A DNA stretch of 64,000 bases, taken from NCBI GenBank assembly GCA_026195255.1, contig JAPHSS010000008.1, positions 1 through 64,000 of the forward strand, in the 5' to 3' direction. Position numbers and translations under genes: made by a program. This DNA is from Gammaproteobacteria bacterium. GTDB lineage: Bacteria; Pseudomonadota; Gammaproteobacteria; SZUA-229. Shown here in pieces: positions 35,969 through 44,897 of the stretch. Every line of letters starts with the position of its first letter. Positions within the stretch are counted from its first letter, which is position 1. The notes beneath the pieces were generated by a model. The model had not been told where the DNA came from, made no database searches, and was given only the letters and a program-made list of their open reading frames with translations.

Positions 35969-36355
35969 TTAAATCGTCTCTACTTTTTGTTCATCTGTAA
36001 TCTGCTGTTCGTTGAGCGACTGCAAAGACTCTAACCCCGCAACCCGATTATTATGTCGCTGCCGTGAAAGTTTGCGCCCTACCGTGCGCCCGGCTCGATC
36101 TGTCGCTCTGTCTATCGCCGCGTACATATCAACTTCTATATCTTCAATAATCACATCCGCGAGATGTGGGAGCACTACCTGAATATGACAGCATTTATCT
36201 TCGCCACCTCGTGGACCATTTATATCTGATAAACGCACCTGAATCCGTTGAATATGCTCATCTCTGGTTCCCAGAGCATACGCCAAACGCCGTTCAATAT
36301 AACTTCGCAAAGCTTGAGTGAGTGAAAAATTACGTGCCTGAATATCTATCTGCAT
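35969..36355 (-). CDS. HPF/RaiA-family ribosome-associated protein
   Basis: A 128-residue protein of the sigma-54 modulation/S30AE family: IDIQARNFSLTQALRSYIERRL, then VRLSDINGPRGGEDKCCHIQV and EDIEVDMYAAIDRATDRAGRTVGRKLSR. The short length fits short HPF or YfiA-type proteins that bind the 30S decoding site and silence ribosomes in stationary phase. Compared with HPF it has an extra Cys pair. It is not next to rpoN here, so I leave the symbol blank. Confidence 0.85.
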   Translation of the reverse strand: MQIDIQARNFSLTQALRSYIERRLAYALGTRDEHIQRIQVRLSDINGPRGGEDKCCHIQVVLPHLADVIIEDIEVDMYAAIDRATDRAGRTVGRKLSRQRHNNRVAGLESLQSLNEQQITDEQKVETI

Positions 36356-36517
36356 CTTTAATCTCCATTGTATCAGTCAGCTAACAAGGTCAACTTCAAT
36401 ATAGAGTTAATCGTTATAATTGAAAAGTCGGATAATATTTCAGTACTGTTCGTAATTATCGATGCAATGATTAAGACAAGAAAAGCCCAACTTACATCAT
36501 CTTGCTCCCTCCAGAAG

Positions 36518-37321
36518 TCATTCCATCTTCTCCATTCGCTCACGTAATTTCGCCAGCGCTTGCTGTGTCATCGCCAACTCCTTTAGTATCTCATCTCGAC
36601 TAACTGGTTTACACAGCTCCTTGAGTTGTTCTTCCTTCGCCTGATCAAGGTTGTTTAAAACCACCGCGATGAATAGATTTATAATGACGAAAGTCCCCAT
36701 AAAAACAAAACTTACGAAATATATCCAGGCCCATTTATTCATCTCCATTGCCGTATACATTACATCGGTCCAGTCTTCCAGTGTGACAATCCTGAACAAA
36801 GTTAACAATGACAAACCCAGTGTTTCCCAGTGTACCGGGTCATGCACATGAAACAGGTGATAACCTGCTATGCCATAGATATAAAAGATAATGGACATCA
36901 GTAAAATCACATGCCCCATACTCGGGATACTGCGAATCAACGTAGTGACAATTAATCGCAGTTCCGGAATAGTCGAAATCAGACGCAGCACCCGTAATAG
37001 CCGGGCAAGACGTGCAATTACAGCCAGCTCGCCTGTCGTCGGCATGAGCGCTAACAGGATGACACTGAAGTCAAACAGGTTCCAGCCATCAGCAAAATAG
37101 AGCCTAAAGCGTGGCGCAACAGCCGTTATTTTCAATATAGCTTCGATAATAAATGCAGCCAGAATTAAACTGTGGCCGATTTCAAACCAGTTACCATATT
37201 GCTCTACTAATGTTGGTGCGGTTTCCAGCCCTAAAATCAAAGCATTGAGCAATATAAGGCCAATGATTGAATGCTCAAAAAATGGATGTCTGGTTATAAC
37301 TTGTGCGGTTTTCTTCATCAA
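36518..37321 (-). CDS. NaChBac-type voltage-gated cation channel
   Basis: A 267-residue six-helix ion channel subunit. S4 carries the regular Arg pattern RLARLLRVLRLI (about 104-115). The pore helix and filter read FRIVTLEDWTD with the filter at about 180-186. S6 is FVFMGTFVIINLFIAVVLNNL. The C-terminal about 30 residues form a coiled coil (LAMTQQALAKLRERM), as in bacterial Nav channels that tetramerise. The filter is more acidic than that of NaChBac (TLESWAS), which could shift selectivity toward Ca2+. It lies divergently from nhaR, which handles sodium. Confidence 0.88.
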   Translation of the reverse strand: MMKKTAQVITRHPFFEHSIIGLILLNALILGLETAPTLVEQYGNWFEIGHSLILAAFIIEAILKITAVAPRFRLYFADGWNLFDFSVILLALMPTTGELAVIARLARLLRVLRLISTIPELRLIVTTLIRSIPSMGHVILLMSIIFYIYGIAGYHLFHVHDPVHWETLGLSLLTLFRIVTLEDWTDVMYTAMEMNKWAWIYFVSFVFMGTFVIINLFIAVVLNNLDQAKEEQLKELCKPVSRDEILKELAMTQQALAKLRERMEKME

Positions 37322-37429
37322 TTTATTTACGTATTAAACAATGCCGGTTAGGATAAACTTATTCAATAGTAAGTAAAAGTCGATTAATATTGTCGGATTA
37401 TTCGAATTTAACGATGACAGAAATGATTT

Positions 37430-38359
37430 ATGATTAATTATAAGCATCTTCACTATTTCTGGGTGGTAGCAAAAGAAGGCGGTATTGCTCGTGCTAGCGA
37501 ACGTTTACATCTAACCCCTCAGACTATCAGTGGGCAGCTCAGTTTGTTAGAAGAAAACCTGGGCGAAGCCCTGTTTAATCGAGTGGGACGAAATCTTGAA
37601 TTAACAGAAATCGGCCGCCTTACACTGAGTTATGCTGATGAGATTTTTGTGCTCGGTGGTGAGTTAGAGGAAGTAATAAGAAACCTTCCGTCTGGAAGGC
37701 CTATGGTATTTAAAGTGGGTGTGACAGATGTGGTTCCCAAGTCAATTGCATATCGCCTTCTTGCTCCGGCATTAGAGTTACCTGAATCGGTGCGTATTAT
37801 CTGTCGTGAAAACAGTATCGAGACTTTATTAGCAGAACTCGCCTTACATCGACTAGATCTGGTGATAGCTGACAGCCCTATTCCTCATGGAGTGAATGTT
37901 CGTGGTTTCAATCATCAACTGGGGGAATGTGGTATTAGTTTTTTCGCAGCACCCAAACTTAAAAAAACATTAAGCAAAGACTTCCCTCAGAACCTTAATG
38001 CAAGCCCCGTGTTATTACCCGGAGAATCGACTGTGACCCATAGCCAACTCTTAAACTGGTTCGACAAACAACACATTCATCCGCGTATCGTTGGTGAGTT
38101 TGATGACAGCGCTTTAATGAAAGCCTTTGGTCAGGCGGGCACGGGCATTTTCATCGCACCAACACCCATCGCCAGTGAAGTGGAAAAACAGTATGGCGTA
38201 AGCGTTATCGGAAAAACCGAAGAAGTTCGCGAACAGTTTTATGCCATTTCTGTTGAACGTAAAATTTCGCACCCGGCTGTTGCAGCCATCACGGAAACAG
38301 CTCGAGAATGGCTATTTCAAAACAACCAACAACAAAAAACTCATCCGGAAAAATCATGA
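37430..38359 (+). CDS. nhaR: LysR-type activator NhaR
   Basis: A 309-residue LysR regulator. The N-terminal winged helix begins INYKHLHYFWVVAKEGGIARASERLHLTPQTISGQ, and the rest is the effector-binding part (FKVGVTDVVPKSIAYRLL). The start and the YFWVVAKEG phrase are characteristic of NhaR, which responds to Na+. Its stop overlaps the nhaA start by 4 bp (ATGA). In E. coli the order is nhaA then nhaR; here the regulator comes first. Confidence 0.93.
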   Translation: MINYKHLHYFWVVAKEGGIARASERLHLTPQTISGQLSLLEENLGEALFNRVGRNLELTEIGRLTLSYADEIFVLGGELEEVIRNLPSGRPMVFKVGVTDVVPKSIAYRLLAPALELPESVRIICRENSIETLLAELALHRLDLVIADSPIPHGVNVRGFNHQLGECGISFFAAPKLKKTLSKDFPQNLNASPVLLPGESTVTHSQLLNWFDKQHIHPRIVGEFDDSALMKAFGQAGTGIFIAPTPIASEVEKQYGVSVIGKTEEVREQFYAISVERKISHPAVAAITETAREWLFQNNQQQKTHPEKS

Positions 38360-39744
38360 GCAAAGCACATAAAGAGTTACCAAAGCATACTGGACAAGGT
38401 ATTTTTCACTCACCCTGGGAAAAATCTTTCGATAAAATTCTAACGCCATTTGAAGAGTTTATTCACCAGCAAACCACCAGTGGTCTGTTATTAATGGCAG
38501 CGGCAGTGCTCGCCTTAATAATGGCAAATGGACCCTATGCAGAAGCATATGCTCACTTTATGCATACCCCTATCGGTATTGAAGCCGGTAGCTGGTCTTT
38601 AAAAATGAGCTTGCATCACTTTATTAATGACGGACTTATGGCCTTGTTTTTCTTTGTTGTCGGGCTGGAATTAAAACGCGAAATACTGGTTGGAGAACTG
38701 GCTAATTTACGTAATGCCACATTACCAATTGGTGCTGCAATTGGCGGCATGATTGTACCTGCACTGATTTATTTTATGATCAATCCGCAAGGAGACGCCG
38801 CTATCGGCTGGGGCATCCCTATGGCCACAGACATCGCTTTTGCCATTGGTGCTTTAGCATTATTAGCAAGCCGAGTACCCAAAGCACTGATAACGTTTCT
38901 AGTTGCTTTAGCAATCGTTGATGACCTGGGTGCAGTGTTAGTTATTGCCATATTTTACACCGATACCATTGCTCTTGGCCCACTCACAATAGCCGCTGGA
39001 CTTTTCGTGCTGCTTATCGTATTTAATATGCTCGGAATTCGCAAAACCCTGCCCTATTTAATTGTTGCTGCTTTATTATGGTATGCATTATTGCAATCAG
39101 GTGTCCACGCAACTCTGGCTGGCATTCTGGGCGCACTATCGGTTCCGGCAGCGCCTAAATATAAACCTGAGTTGTTCAGCGAGCATGTTAAAGACCTGAT
39201 GCAGCGTTTTGATGCCAGTCATCAACCAGGAAAAAGCATTATGACCAATGATAAGTTACGTGCTGTTGTACAGACGCTTGAAAATGGCGTGCATAGTGTT
39301 GAAACCCCACTACAAAGACTGGAACATGTATGGCATATACCGGTGGCTTATTTAGTTATCCCTATCTTTGCATTAGCCAATGCAGGCATTCCTCTGTCAT
39401 TTGGCTCATTAGGTGGAACCTTAAGCCACCCCGTTACATTAGGCGTAATGTCCGGCCTAATCTTAGGCAAGTTTATTGGTATCACCGGTATTAGCTGGAT
39501 TTTATTAAAAACCGGTGTAGCGGTATTACCAAAAGATACCCGCTTTACGCAAATCGCTGGTGTGTCTCTGCTTGCCGGAATCGGTTTTACCATGTCTATC
39601 TTTGTAGCTGAACTCGGTTTTGCGGGCAATGCAGAAAATTTATTAATGGCAAAAACAGGCATTCTCGCTGCCTCTATACTCACGGGTATAGCCGGTTTTA
39701 CCTGGCTCTATTTAGTAAGCAAACCAGTAGAAACTAAAAGCTGA
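38356..39744 (+). CDS. nhaA: Na+/H+ antiporter NhaA
   Basis: A 462-residue antiporter. The ion-binding Asp pair is in LVALAIVDDLGAVLVIA, and the family signatures GVHATLAGILGAL and FFFVVGLELKREI are present. It is longer than E. coli NhaA (388) through an N-terminal extension and about 40 extra residues before the helix around PVAYLVIPIFALANAG. Start chosen at 38356, where ATG overlaps the nhaR stop; the frame is open upstream to 38308 within nhaR. Cytoplasmic membrane, pH and Na+ homeostasis. Confidence 0.96.
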   Translation: MSKAHKELPKHTGQGIFHSPWEKSFDKILTPFEEFIHQQTTSGLLLMAAAVLALIMANGPYAEAYAHFMHTPIGIEAGSWSLKMSLHHFINDGLMALFFFVVGLELKREILVGELANLRNATLPIGAAIGGMIVPALIYFMINPQGDAAIGWGIPMATDIAFAIGALALLASRVPKALITFLVALAIVDDLGAVLVIAIFYTDTIALGPLTIAAGLFVLLIVFNMLGIRKTLPYLIVAALLWYALLQSGVHATLAGILGALSVPAAPKYKPELFSEHVKDLMQRFDASHQPGKSIMTNDKLRAVVQTLENGVHSVETPLQRLEHVWHIPVAYLVIPIFALANAGIPLSFGSLGGTLSHPVTLGVMSGLILGKFIGITGISWILLKTGVAVLPKDTRFTQIAGVSLLAGIGFTMSIFVAELGFAGNAENLLMAKTGILAASILTGIAGFTWLYLVSKPVETKS

Positions 39745-40127
39745 ACATATTCAGTTATTATAAATTTACAAAAGAGAAAGCAAACGAATCTGGGCTTAAA
39801 CAGGCACTCTGAGCTGTTTAGCCCATAGACTCAGAGCTGCAACAGCTCACGCGACTTTGTCGTATAAGTGATATTAAATAATAACATCAGGCGTATTACC
39901 AATACGCACTGATGATTTTTCATTATTGCATCTGGTATAAATTTCAGTGACCCAATGCAACTACATGCCCATACCGAGCAATTTAAGATTACACAGAATA
40001 AACACGATTTTAGTGAGAGGCCAGTTTCAGGTACGTTCAAAAAAACCAGACAGAATGCCTGGCCAACTAGTTATAAAAAACTATTAATGTGTCATGGGAG
40101 AACAAAGAAATCCCCCAGCATTAAACA
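39745..40127. other. intergenic region after nhaA
   Basis: About 380 bp. A hairpin at 39791-39825 (TGGGCTTAAACAG / CTGTTTAGCCCA with a one-base bulge) and a second small dyad GAGCTG / CAGCTC soon after can act as a terminator for nhaA, though no T-run follows. The remainder holds no gene I would support. Confidence 0.45.
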
Positions 40128-40994
40128 CTACTTACATTGTGTTCTGAAACGAGCAGCACGACCCGAGCATAAATCAGATTCGAAACCCTGAGGTTCTTTT
40201 TTCTCTTTTTCACGGGCGGCTACTTTGGCTGCCTGTTCTTTTTCAAGCAGTGCTTTTTGTTGAGCCTCAAGTTTACGACGTTCTTCAGCAAGGCTTCGAC
40301 GCTCCATTTCAAGCTTGTTTCTTTCTTTGGCTTCTTTTATCTGGGCCTGCTTTTGCTTATTGCTTTCAGTGTTTTTTTTCTGCGCTTCACGGGCCTTACG
40401 TGCCTGAGCATCTTTTTTCTTTTGCTCAGCTTCCTGGGCAGCGAGTTTAGCTTCCTTGGCTGCTAACCTGTCGGCTTTAGCTTTGTAAAGTTTCTCTTCA
40501 ACTACATATAAGCGATTTTCAGCATCAACACTACCTCGGGTAGACGCCGCTTTGTAATAAGATCTGGCCTGTTTTAGATTTTTCTTAACACCGATGCCAT
40601 TCTCATGCATCTCACCTAACATATACATAGCTTCTAAATCACCCTTTCTGGCATCAGCAGACAGGTCTTTTAGCCAGGGTTTATGTGAAGCCTTAAAGCC
40701 TGAATTTTTAACCTCAAGATAAGTCAGTCTGTGTTTGGCGGGTTTGTAGTTATTAACAGCTGCTTTCTGATACCAGTCTTTTGCTTTACTAATATCTTTA
40801 GCTACACCACGACCACTTTCATACATGGCAGCGAGTTTGTACTGAGCTTGCGGGTTACCATTGTCGGCTAACTTTTGCTGGAACTCGAAAATGCCAGAGT
40901 CATAGTTGGCCGCCTGTGCGGTAGAAATTAAGAGCACCCCTCCTACAAAACTAGCTAGAAGAGGTTTTACAAATCGCGTGATAATACTTGTCAT
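40128..40994 (-). CDS. Sel1-repeat periplasmic protein with long coiled coil
   Basis: About 288 residues. Signal peptide FVKPLLASFVGGVLLISTAQA, then two Sel1-like repeats (QAQYKLAAMYESGRGV and EAMYMLGEMHENGIGV units), then a long Lys/Glu/Ala/Gln coiled coil (residues about 180-270) ending in a Cys pair (SDLCSGRAARFRTQCK). Sel1 repeats bind partner proteins, so a scaffold role is likely. The ATG at 40994 gives a proper signal peptide; the frame is open to 41036, which would overlap the porin gene. Confidence 0.75.
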   Translation of the reverse strand: MTSIITRFVKPLLASFVGGVLLISTAQAANYDSGIFEFQQKLADNGNPQAQYKLAAMYESGRGVAKDISKAKDWYQKAAVNNYKPAKHRLTYLEVKNSGFKASHKPWLKDLSADARKGDLEAMYMLGEMHENGIGVKKNLKQARSYYKAASTRGSVDAENRLYVVEEKLYKAKADRLAAKEAKLAAQEAEQKKKDAQARKAREAQKKNTESNKQKQAQIKEAKERNKLEMERRSLAEERRKLEAQQKALLEKEQAAKVAAREKEKKEPQGFESDLCSGRAARFRTQCK

Positions 40995-41022
40995 AATGTA
41001 TGATTCTTGAACTACGTTAACT

Positions 41023-42138
41023 TTAAAAAATGACATCCATTGCGACAGATATTACGTCAAATGAATCGACAGTATTGGGTATAACATTGTCATCAATTGA
41101 ACCAAAACCATCACCTTTATTTTCTTCAAGGTTAACAATCTGATATTCAAATTTAAGTGCAACGCTTTCGTTTACGTCATAACGCAAACCCAGAGTGGTC
41201 GTGTCCTGTGTTACAGGTAATCTTGCACCCGGAATGTTTGCTGGTAATGCGCCTGTATAGTTATCACCATCAGACGTACCAAAAGTAACATGCGGCAGAT
41301 ACTTACCCATCTGGTAACCCAGGGTTAAATATGCACCATTCTGATTAGGAAAGATTGCCTGAGTTGCACCTTCGGTATCTGTAGTCATTGCTTCGCTATA
41401 AAGAACAAAATTATTCCAGTCTACCGACGCACCAACTGTGTACATAAATCCACGGTCATCCAGATCAACCACATCCCCAACCACACCCGTAGTCGCATCC
41501 TGTTGCTCTAGTTGTATGTTTGGGCTAATACCACCAAGACGTAATGAATAATGTGCCGTATCCAGCTGGAAATTAATTCCGATACCATCTGTTGCCCTGA
41601 AGGTAAGACCATTGTCTTCTACCTGTGCAGAACCAACAAACACCTGAGTCGTCAGCTTAGCAGTTTTACCAAAGCGAGTTAAGTGTAACCACTCAACACC
41701 CAGAAAGTTTTTCAGTGGGTTGTTTTCATATACTTCAACCGGTGGACGAATCCACGGAAATAGATAACCTACGTTTGCATAATCAGATAACAGAAATGTT
41801 GTCAGGTTAAGCTTACCTGCACGGATGCTGGAAGCATCTGTGAACTTGTAACTCACATATGCCCATTCAGCTTCAACATTAAAGTTACTCGAAGTAGACG
41901 TTGCCAGTAACTGAGCCGCTCCACTAACCCGGTCGCTTACATCTGTACGGATATTAATACCGTAAACAGAATCATTTTCAAAGCTAAGGTGTTCCGTTAT
42001 CATATCTAGATAACGACCGTCTTCACTCATCGCAGAAGCGCCGATGGTTAGAAAGCTGTTCATTTCAATGTTTTCAATCGCTTGTGCAGGTAAAGACATG
42101 CCTAGTAATGCGATAGGTAATAATCGGTGTAATTTCAT
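41023..42138 (-). CDS. outer membrane porin-like beta-barrel protein
   Basis: A 371-residue outer-membrane protein. Signal peptide LLPIALLGMSLPAQA, then alternating strands with many aromatic ends (WAYVSYKF, NFVLYSEAMT, TLGLRYDVNESVALKFEYQ), and a C-terminal Phe (AMDVIF) as the barrel-assembly signal requires. It fits the gammaproteobacterial porin-like group without a specific solute. The Sel1 gene follows directly, so the two may be one transcript. Confidence 0.78.
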   Translation of the reverse strand: MKLHRLLPIALLGMSLPAQAIENIEMNSFLTIGASAMSEDGRYLDMITEHLSFENDSVYGINIRTDVSDRVSGAAQLLATSTSSNFNVEAEWAYVSYKFTDASSIRAGKLNLTTFLLSDYANVGYLFPWIRPPVEVYENNPLKNFLGVEWLHLTRFGKTAKLTTQVFVGSAQVEDNGLTFRATDGIGINFQLDTAHYSLRLGGISPNIQLEQQDATTGVVGDVVDLDDRGFMYTVGASVDWNNFVLYSEAMTTDTEGATQAIFPNQNGAYLTLGYQMGKYLPHVTFGTSDGDNYTGALPANIPGARLPVTQDTTTLGLRYDVNESVALKFEYQIVNLEENKGDGFGSIDDNVIPNTVDSFDVISVAMDVIF

Positions 42139-42385
42139 TATTTTCCTTAAATTCTGGAATTTTTATTAATTCGCATTATCAATTTTACTCAGATCAAAGA
42201 CCTTAATCTGACGTGTGCAGATTAAACCAAGTAAAACCAATAAAATATACTATCTTAAAGTAATACATATTAGTGGATACTTATATAGTATGTTCGGGTG
42301 ATTTTAATACCGTTTATCGTATTTAAGGCCGCTAAGTGGCTGTTTACGTCAATTGATTAGCATGTTTGTTGCTTGAAATTCACGA
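42139..42385. other. upstream region of the porin gene
   Basis: AT-rich, about 250 bp, ending where the tRNA-linked repeat begins at 42386. No gene seen. It should hold the porin promoter on the minus strand. Confidence 0.35.
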
Positions 42386-42518
42386 ATGTGCCGAGCAATT
42401 GAATCAGGAACCTGGTTCAATTCGACTTGATTCTTTTAAACTTTCAGTGGATTTAATCAAGATAGATGGAAAAAGTGGTGGCCGAACCTGGACTAAATTT
42501 GCACGGAGTACATTTGGT
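42386..42518. repeat. left copy of the tRNA-Phe-linked repeat
   Basis: Positions 42386-42491 match 43940-44044 at about nine of ten bases, ending in a 17-bp block identical to the tRNA-Phe 3' end (42475-42491). The next bases to 42518 match 43868-43893, so the junction order is B-tRNA end-A, as in a tandem array. The left copy has lost several of the hairpins of the right copy. Confidence 0.85.
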
Positions 42519-42545
42519 CACCTGCACTTTCCCGCCTTTCTCTCC

Positions 42546-42599
42546 CTTATTTCGCTTATTTCGCTTATTTCGTTTATTGCGTTTATTGCGTTTATTGCG
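42546..42599. repeat. 9-bp tandem repeat, six copies
   Basis: Three copies of CTTATTTCG are followed by three of TTTATTGCG. The array lies between the left tRNA-linked repeat and the antitoxin gene, 63 bp before its start, where the promoter should be. Copy-number change would alter promoter spacing by 9 bp steps. Confidence 0.88.
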
Positions 42600-42661
42600 T
42601 TTGCTTGTTATTTCAACTAAGATTCATCCAGGGAAGTAGTATTTTTACAAGAGAGAAATTT

Positions 42662-43108
42662 ATGCCACAACAAGCACAGACACTACCAGACGCCGAAATT
42701 GCTGACCTTGCGCGAGCTAGCGCAACTGAGCTAGGACGTTTGTTGAGCGCAATTCCCAAGGCTGACCGTGCACAAGTCAAGCTAGATGGTCACGATCTAA
42801 TATTGCCTCGCCAGGCTCTTACCTTGCTAAGAGACTTGCTAACTGAAATGGCTCAAGGGAACGCTGTTTCCGTTGTACCAACACATGCCGAAATGACGAC
42901 TCAAGAAGCAGCTAACATTCTCAATGTTTCTAGACCACACCTTATTAAGCTACTTGAAGAAGAAGTAATTCCATTCACATTGACCGGCACTCATAGACGC
43001 ATTCGATACCAAGAATTAATGGAATACAAGAAACAACGTGATGAAGAATGCAGCTCTGCTTTGGATGAATTGACAACTCAAGCACAAGAATATGACATGG
43101 GCTATTAA
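42662..43108 (+). CDS. helix-turn-helix antitoxin
   Basis: A 148-residue DNA-binding protein. Residues about 78-130 form an excisionase/MerR-like helix-turn-helix (TTQEAANILNVSRPHLIKLLE ... HRRIRYQELMEYK) preceded by a region LDGHDLILPRQALTLLRDLL. Such proteins pair with PIN toxins in type II systems and repress their own promoter. ATG 42662 has GAGAGA 7 nt upstream. The stop overlaps the PIN gene start by 1 bp (TAATG), so expression is coupled. Confidence 0.85.
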   Translation: MPQQAQTLPDAEIADLARASATELGRLLSAIPKADRAQVKLDGHDLILPRQALTLLRDLLTEMAQGNAVSVVPTHAEMTTQEAANILNVSRPHLIKLLEEEVIPFTLTGTHRRIRYQELMEYKKQRDEECSSALDELTTQAQEYDMGY

Positions 43109-43671
43109 TGGGCTTTGTCGTAGTACTTGATGCCTGCGTTCTTTACCCTGCACCTTTAAGAGACTTATTGCTACGATTGGCAACGACAGGGCTGTTTGCT
43201 GCTAAATGGACAGATGAGATCCATGATGAATGGATGCGTAATTTAATAAAAAACCGCCCTGAAATTAAAGAACAAATAAAGCGCACCAAAGTCTTAATGA
43301 ATAAGGCCATACCCGATTGCCTTGTCACAAATTATGAAAGCCTAGTATGTGGACTCACTTTACCAGATGAGGATGATAGGCATGTGTTAGCAGCTGCTAT
43401 TAAATCTAACGCACAAATTATAGTTACTTTTAACCTTAAAGATTTCCCTAAAGAAGCTCTTAATAACTACGATATTGAAGCAATGCACCCAGATGTGTTT
43501 ATAGAGCATCAATTAGGTTTACACCAGGGACTCATAATAAGTGCGATTAAAAAGCATCGTGCATCATTAAAAAAACCACATAAAACAGCGGAAGACTACC
43601 TTGATACTCTTTCCGCTCAGGGACTTGTTGTAACTGCGGATTTATTGCGTGAATTTATAGATCTAATTTAA
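43108..43671 (+). CDS. PIN-domain toxin
   Basis: A 187-residue PIN nuclease. Acidic residues of the active site are visible: D8 in VVLDACVLYP, then the Glu in WTDEIHDEW, Asp in LPDEDDRHVLAAA and the VTFNLKDFP segment. PIN toxins cleave tRNA or other RNA. It is the downstream gene of a tightly coupled pair with the HTH antitoxin. The C-terminal about 60 residues extend past the core. The pair sits between tRNA-derived repeats. Confidence 0.86.
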   Translation: MGFVVVLDACVLYPAPLRDLLLRLATTGLFAAKWTDEIHDEWMRNLIKNRPEIKEQIKRTKVLMNKAIPDCLVTNYESLVCGLTLPDEDDRHVLAAAIKSNAQIIVTFNLKDFPKEALNNYDIEAMHPDVFIEHQLGLHQGLIISAIKKHRASLKKPHKTAEDYLDTLSAQGLVVTADLLREFIDLI

Positions 43672-43850
43672 ACCCATTCCATTTATCACAATTCTTTCAT
43701 AATAGTATTTCGCAGATATAAATAATGTATTAATTTAAATTGGTTGTTGTGGCTTATTGCAGATTCTTGCAACGAAGTGCGCCATCAATGCGCTTTTACT
43801 TTAAAAGCAAATTGGTTGAATTTAATAACTTATTGAATATAGTAAGAAAA

Positions 43851-44044
43851 GTGGTGGCAGAACCTGGACTAAATTTGCACGGAGCAAATTTGGACAGGGA
43901 GCGTTGTTTGCTCCCTGGGCCGAAGGCCGAAGCACATGGATGTGCTGAGCAACTGAATCAGGGCCTGGTTCAATTCGGCTCGACTCTTTTAAACTTTCAG
44001 TGGATTTAATCTAGATAGATGGAAAAAGTGGTGGCCGAACCTGG
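43851..44044. repeat. right copy of the tRNA-Phe-linked repeat, with hairpin string
   Basis: Starts with a one-mismatch copy of the 17-bp tRNA end (43851-43867), then a run of short dyads: CTAAATTTGC/GCAAATTTGG, AGGGAGC/GCTCCCT, GGCC/GGCC, AGCACA/TGTGCT and GAATCA/TGGTTC, and then the block shared with the left copy. It runs into the tRNA-Phe gene itself. No open frame of note; any coding reading of it is doubtful. Confidence 0.82.
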
Positions 44045-44104
44045 AATTGAACCAGGGACACGCGGATTTTCAATCCGCTGCTCTACCGACTGAGCTATTC
44101 GGCC
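44029..44104 (-). tRNA. tRNA-Phe (GAA)
   Basis: A full cloverleaf of 76 nt on the minus strand: acceptor GGCCGAA pairing with TTCGGCC, D-arm GCTC/GAGC, anticodon stem CGGAT/ATCCG around TTGAAAA with anticodon GAA, T-arm CCTGG/CCAGG with TTCAATT, and an encoded 3' CCA at 44029-44031. The 3' end is duplicated twice in the neighbouring accessory DNA. Confidence 0.97.
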
Positions 44105-44621
44105 ATTTATTACTTTTTGTTTGCGTTCAGAAGACACTGAATCGCAAAGAGCGCGTATTAAAACGGTTAGCCCTCTTTTAGTCAAGTGTTAATTAATATG
44201 TTTAGATATTGGACTAAAATTAGATATTCCCAATAAATATAAAAAAACATAAAATTAAATCAATTATCACGGTATAAAAAAAGGATTAATATCTAGTTAT
44301 CCTTTGTTTCTTGGCATTAATACCAAAAATCAACTTTTTAACGCAATAAAACAGGTCACTTAAATTAAAAATATAATCTATAAAAATCAATAATATATGG
44401 ATAATATTTTATTCTAACTACACATTTATGAGACTTTTACATCTTATAAATAAATCAACTCTCACTATAATACAAAAAAACAACACCATAAACCCAAAAG
44501 AAATAAATTTGATATTTATATCGGGTTATTTTTTAACTATATAACAATGAAAGTCGCTCTCGATCTAATATTTCACCTTATGTAAAGGCAACCATTAGAT
44601 CACTCATTCCAGTTATAACAC
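44105..44621. other. AT-rich intergenic region
   Basis: About 520 bp between the tRNA and yggX. The first 80 bp hold the tRNA leader and promoter. The rest is very AT-rich and I see no gene, RNA or strong hairpin. Confidence 0.4.
44157..44185 (-). promoter_or_regulatory. sigma-70 promoter of tRNA-Phe
   Basis: On the minus strand TTGACT (44180-44185) and TTTAAT (44157-44162) are 17 bp apart. A GC-rich discriminator (ACGCGC) follows the -10, as in growth-rate-controlled stable RNA promoters. The start site is about 45 nt before the mature tRNA. Confidence 0.78.
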
Positions 44622-44897
44622 TTACTTAGAAGGAGGAACAAAACCTTCTGGTGCTGTTATGCTTTCACCACTGAAGAAATATTTTTCCATTTCATCTTCC
44701 AGAAACTTACGCGCTTTAGGCTCAATTGGAGATAAACGATATTCATTAATCAACATCGTCTGATGCTGTAACCATTCGGCCCATGCTTCTTTAGAAACAT
44801 TATTGTAAATTTTTGCACCCAGATCACCTGGATACGTCGGACGATCCAGGCCTTCTGCTTCACGACCTAATTTAACGCATTGCACCATACGGCTCAT
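44622..44897 (-). CDS. yggX: Fe(2+)-trafficking protein YggX
   Basis: A 91-residue protein with the YggX signature: [41 protein letters not shown] and FFSGE. It protects Fe-S clusters and affects iron handling. Its start overlaps the end of mutY by 4 bp (ATGA); MutY itself carries an Fe-S cluster. This mutY-yggX pairing is standard in gammaproteobacteria. Confidence 0.96.
   Translation of the reverse strand: MSRMVQCVKLGREAEGLDRPTYPGDLGAKIYNNVSKEAWAEWLQHQTMLINEYRLSPIEPKARKFLEDEMEKYFFSGESITAPEGFVPPSK

Noticed and set aside
42366-42620. An 84-codon frame ending in hydrophobic LIS/FIAF repeats
   Set aside because: It is made of the left tRNA-linked repeat and the 9-bp tandem array; no start signal and no family.
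43740-44009. An 89-codon frame on the plus strand running through the hairpin string
   Set aside because: It overlaps repeat DNA that joins a tRNA gene and has no ribosome binding site; the same translation is seen in the left repeat copy as a different frame, so the coding reading is a by-product.
43851-44044. Integron attC site
   Set aside because: The hairpin string lacks the R core sequences (GTTRRRY and RYYYAAC) and no integron integrase is in the window.
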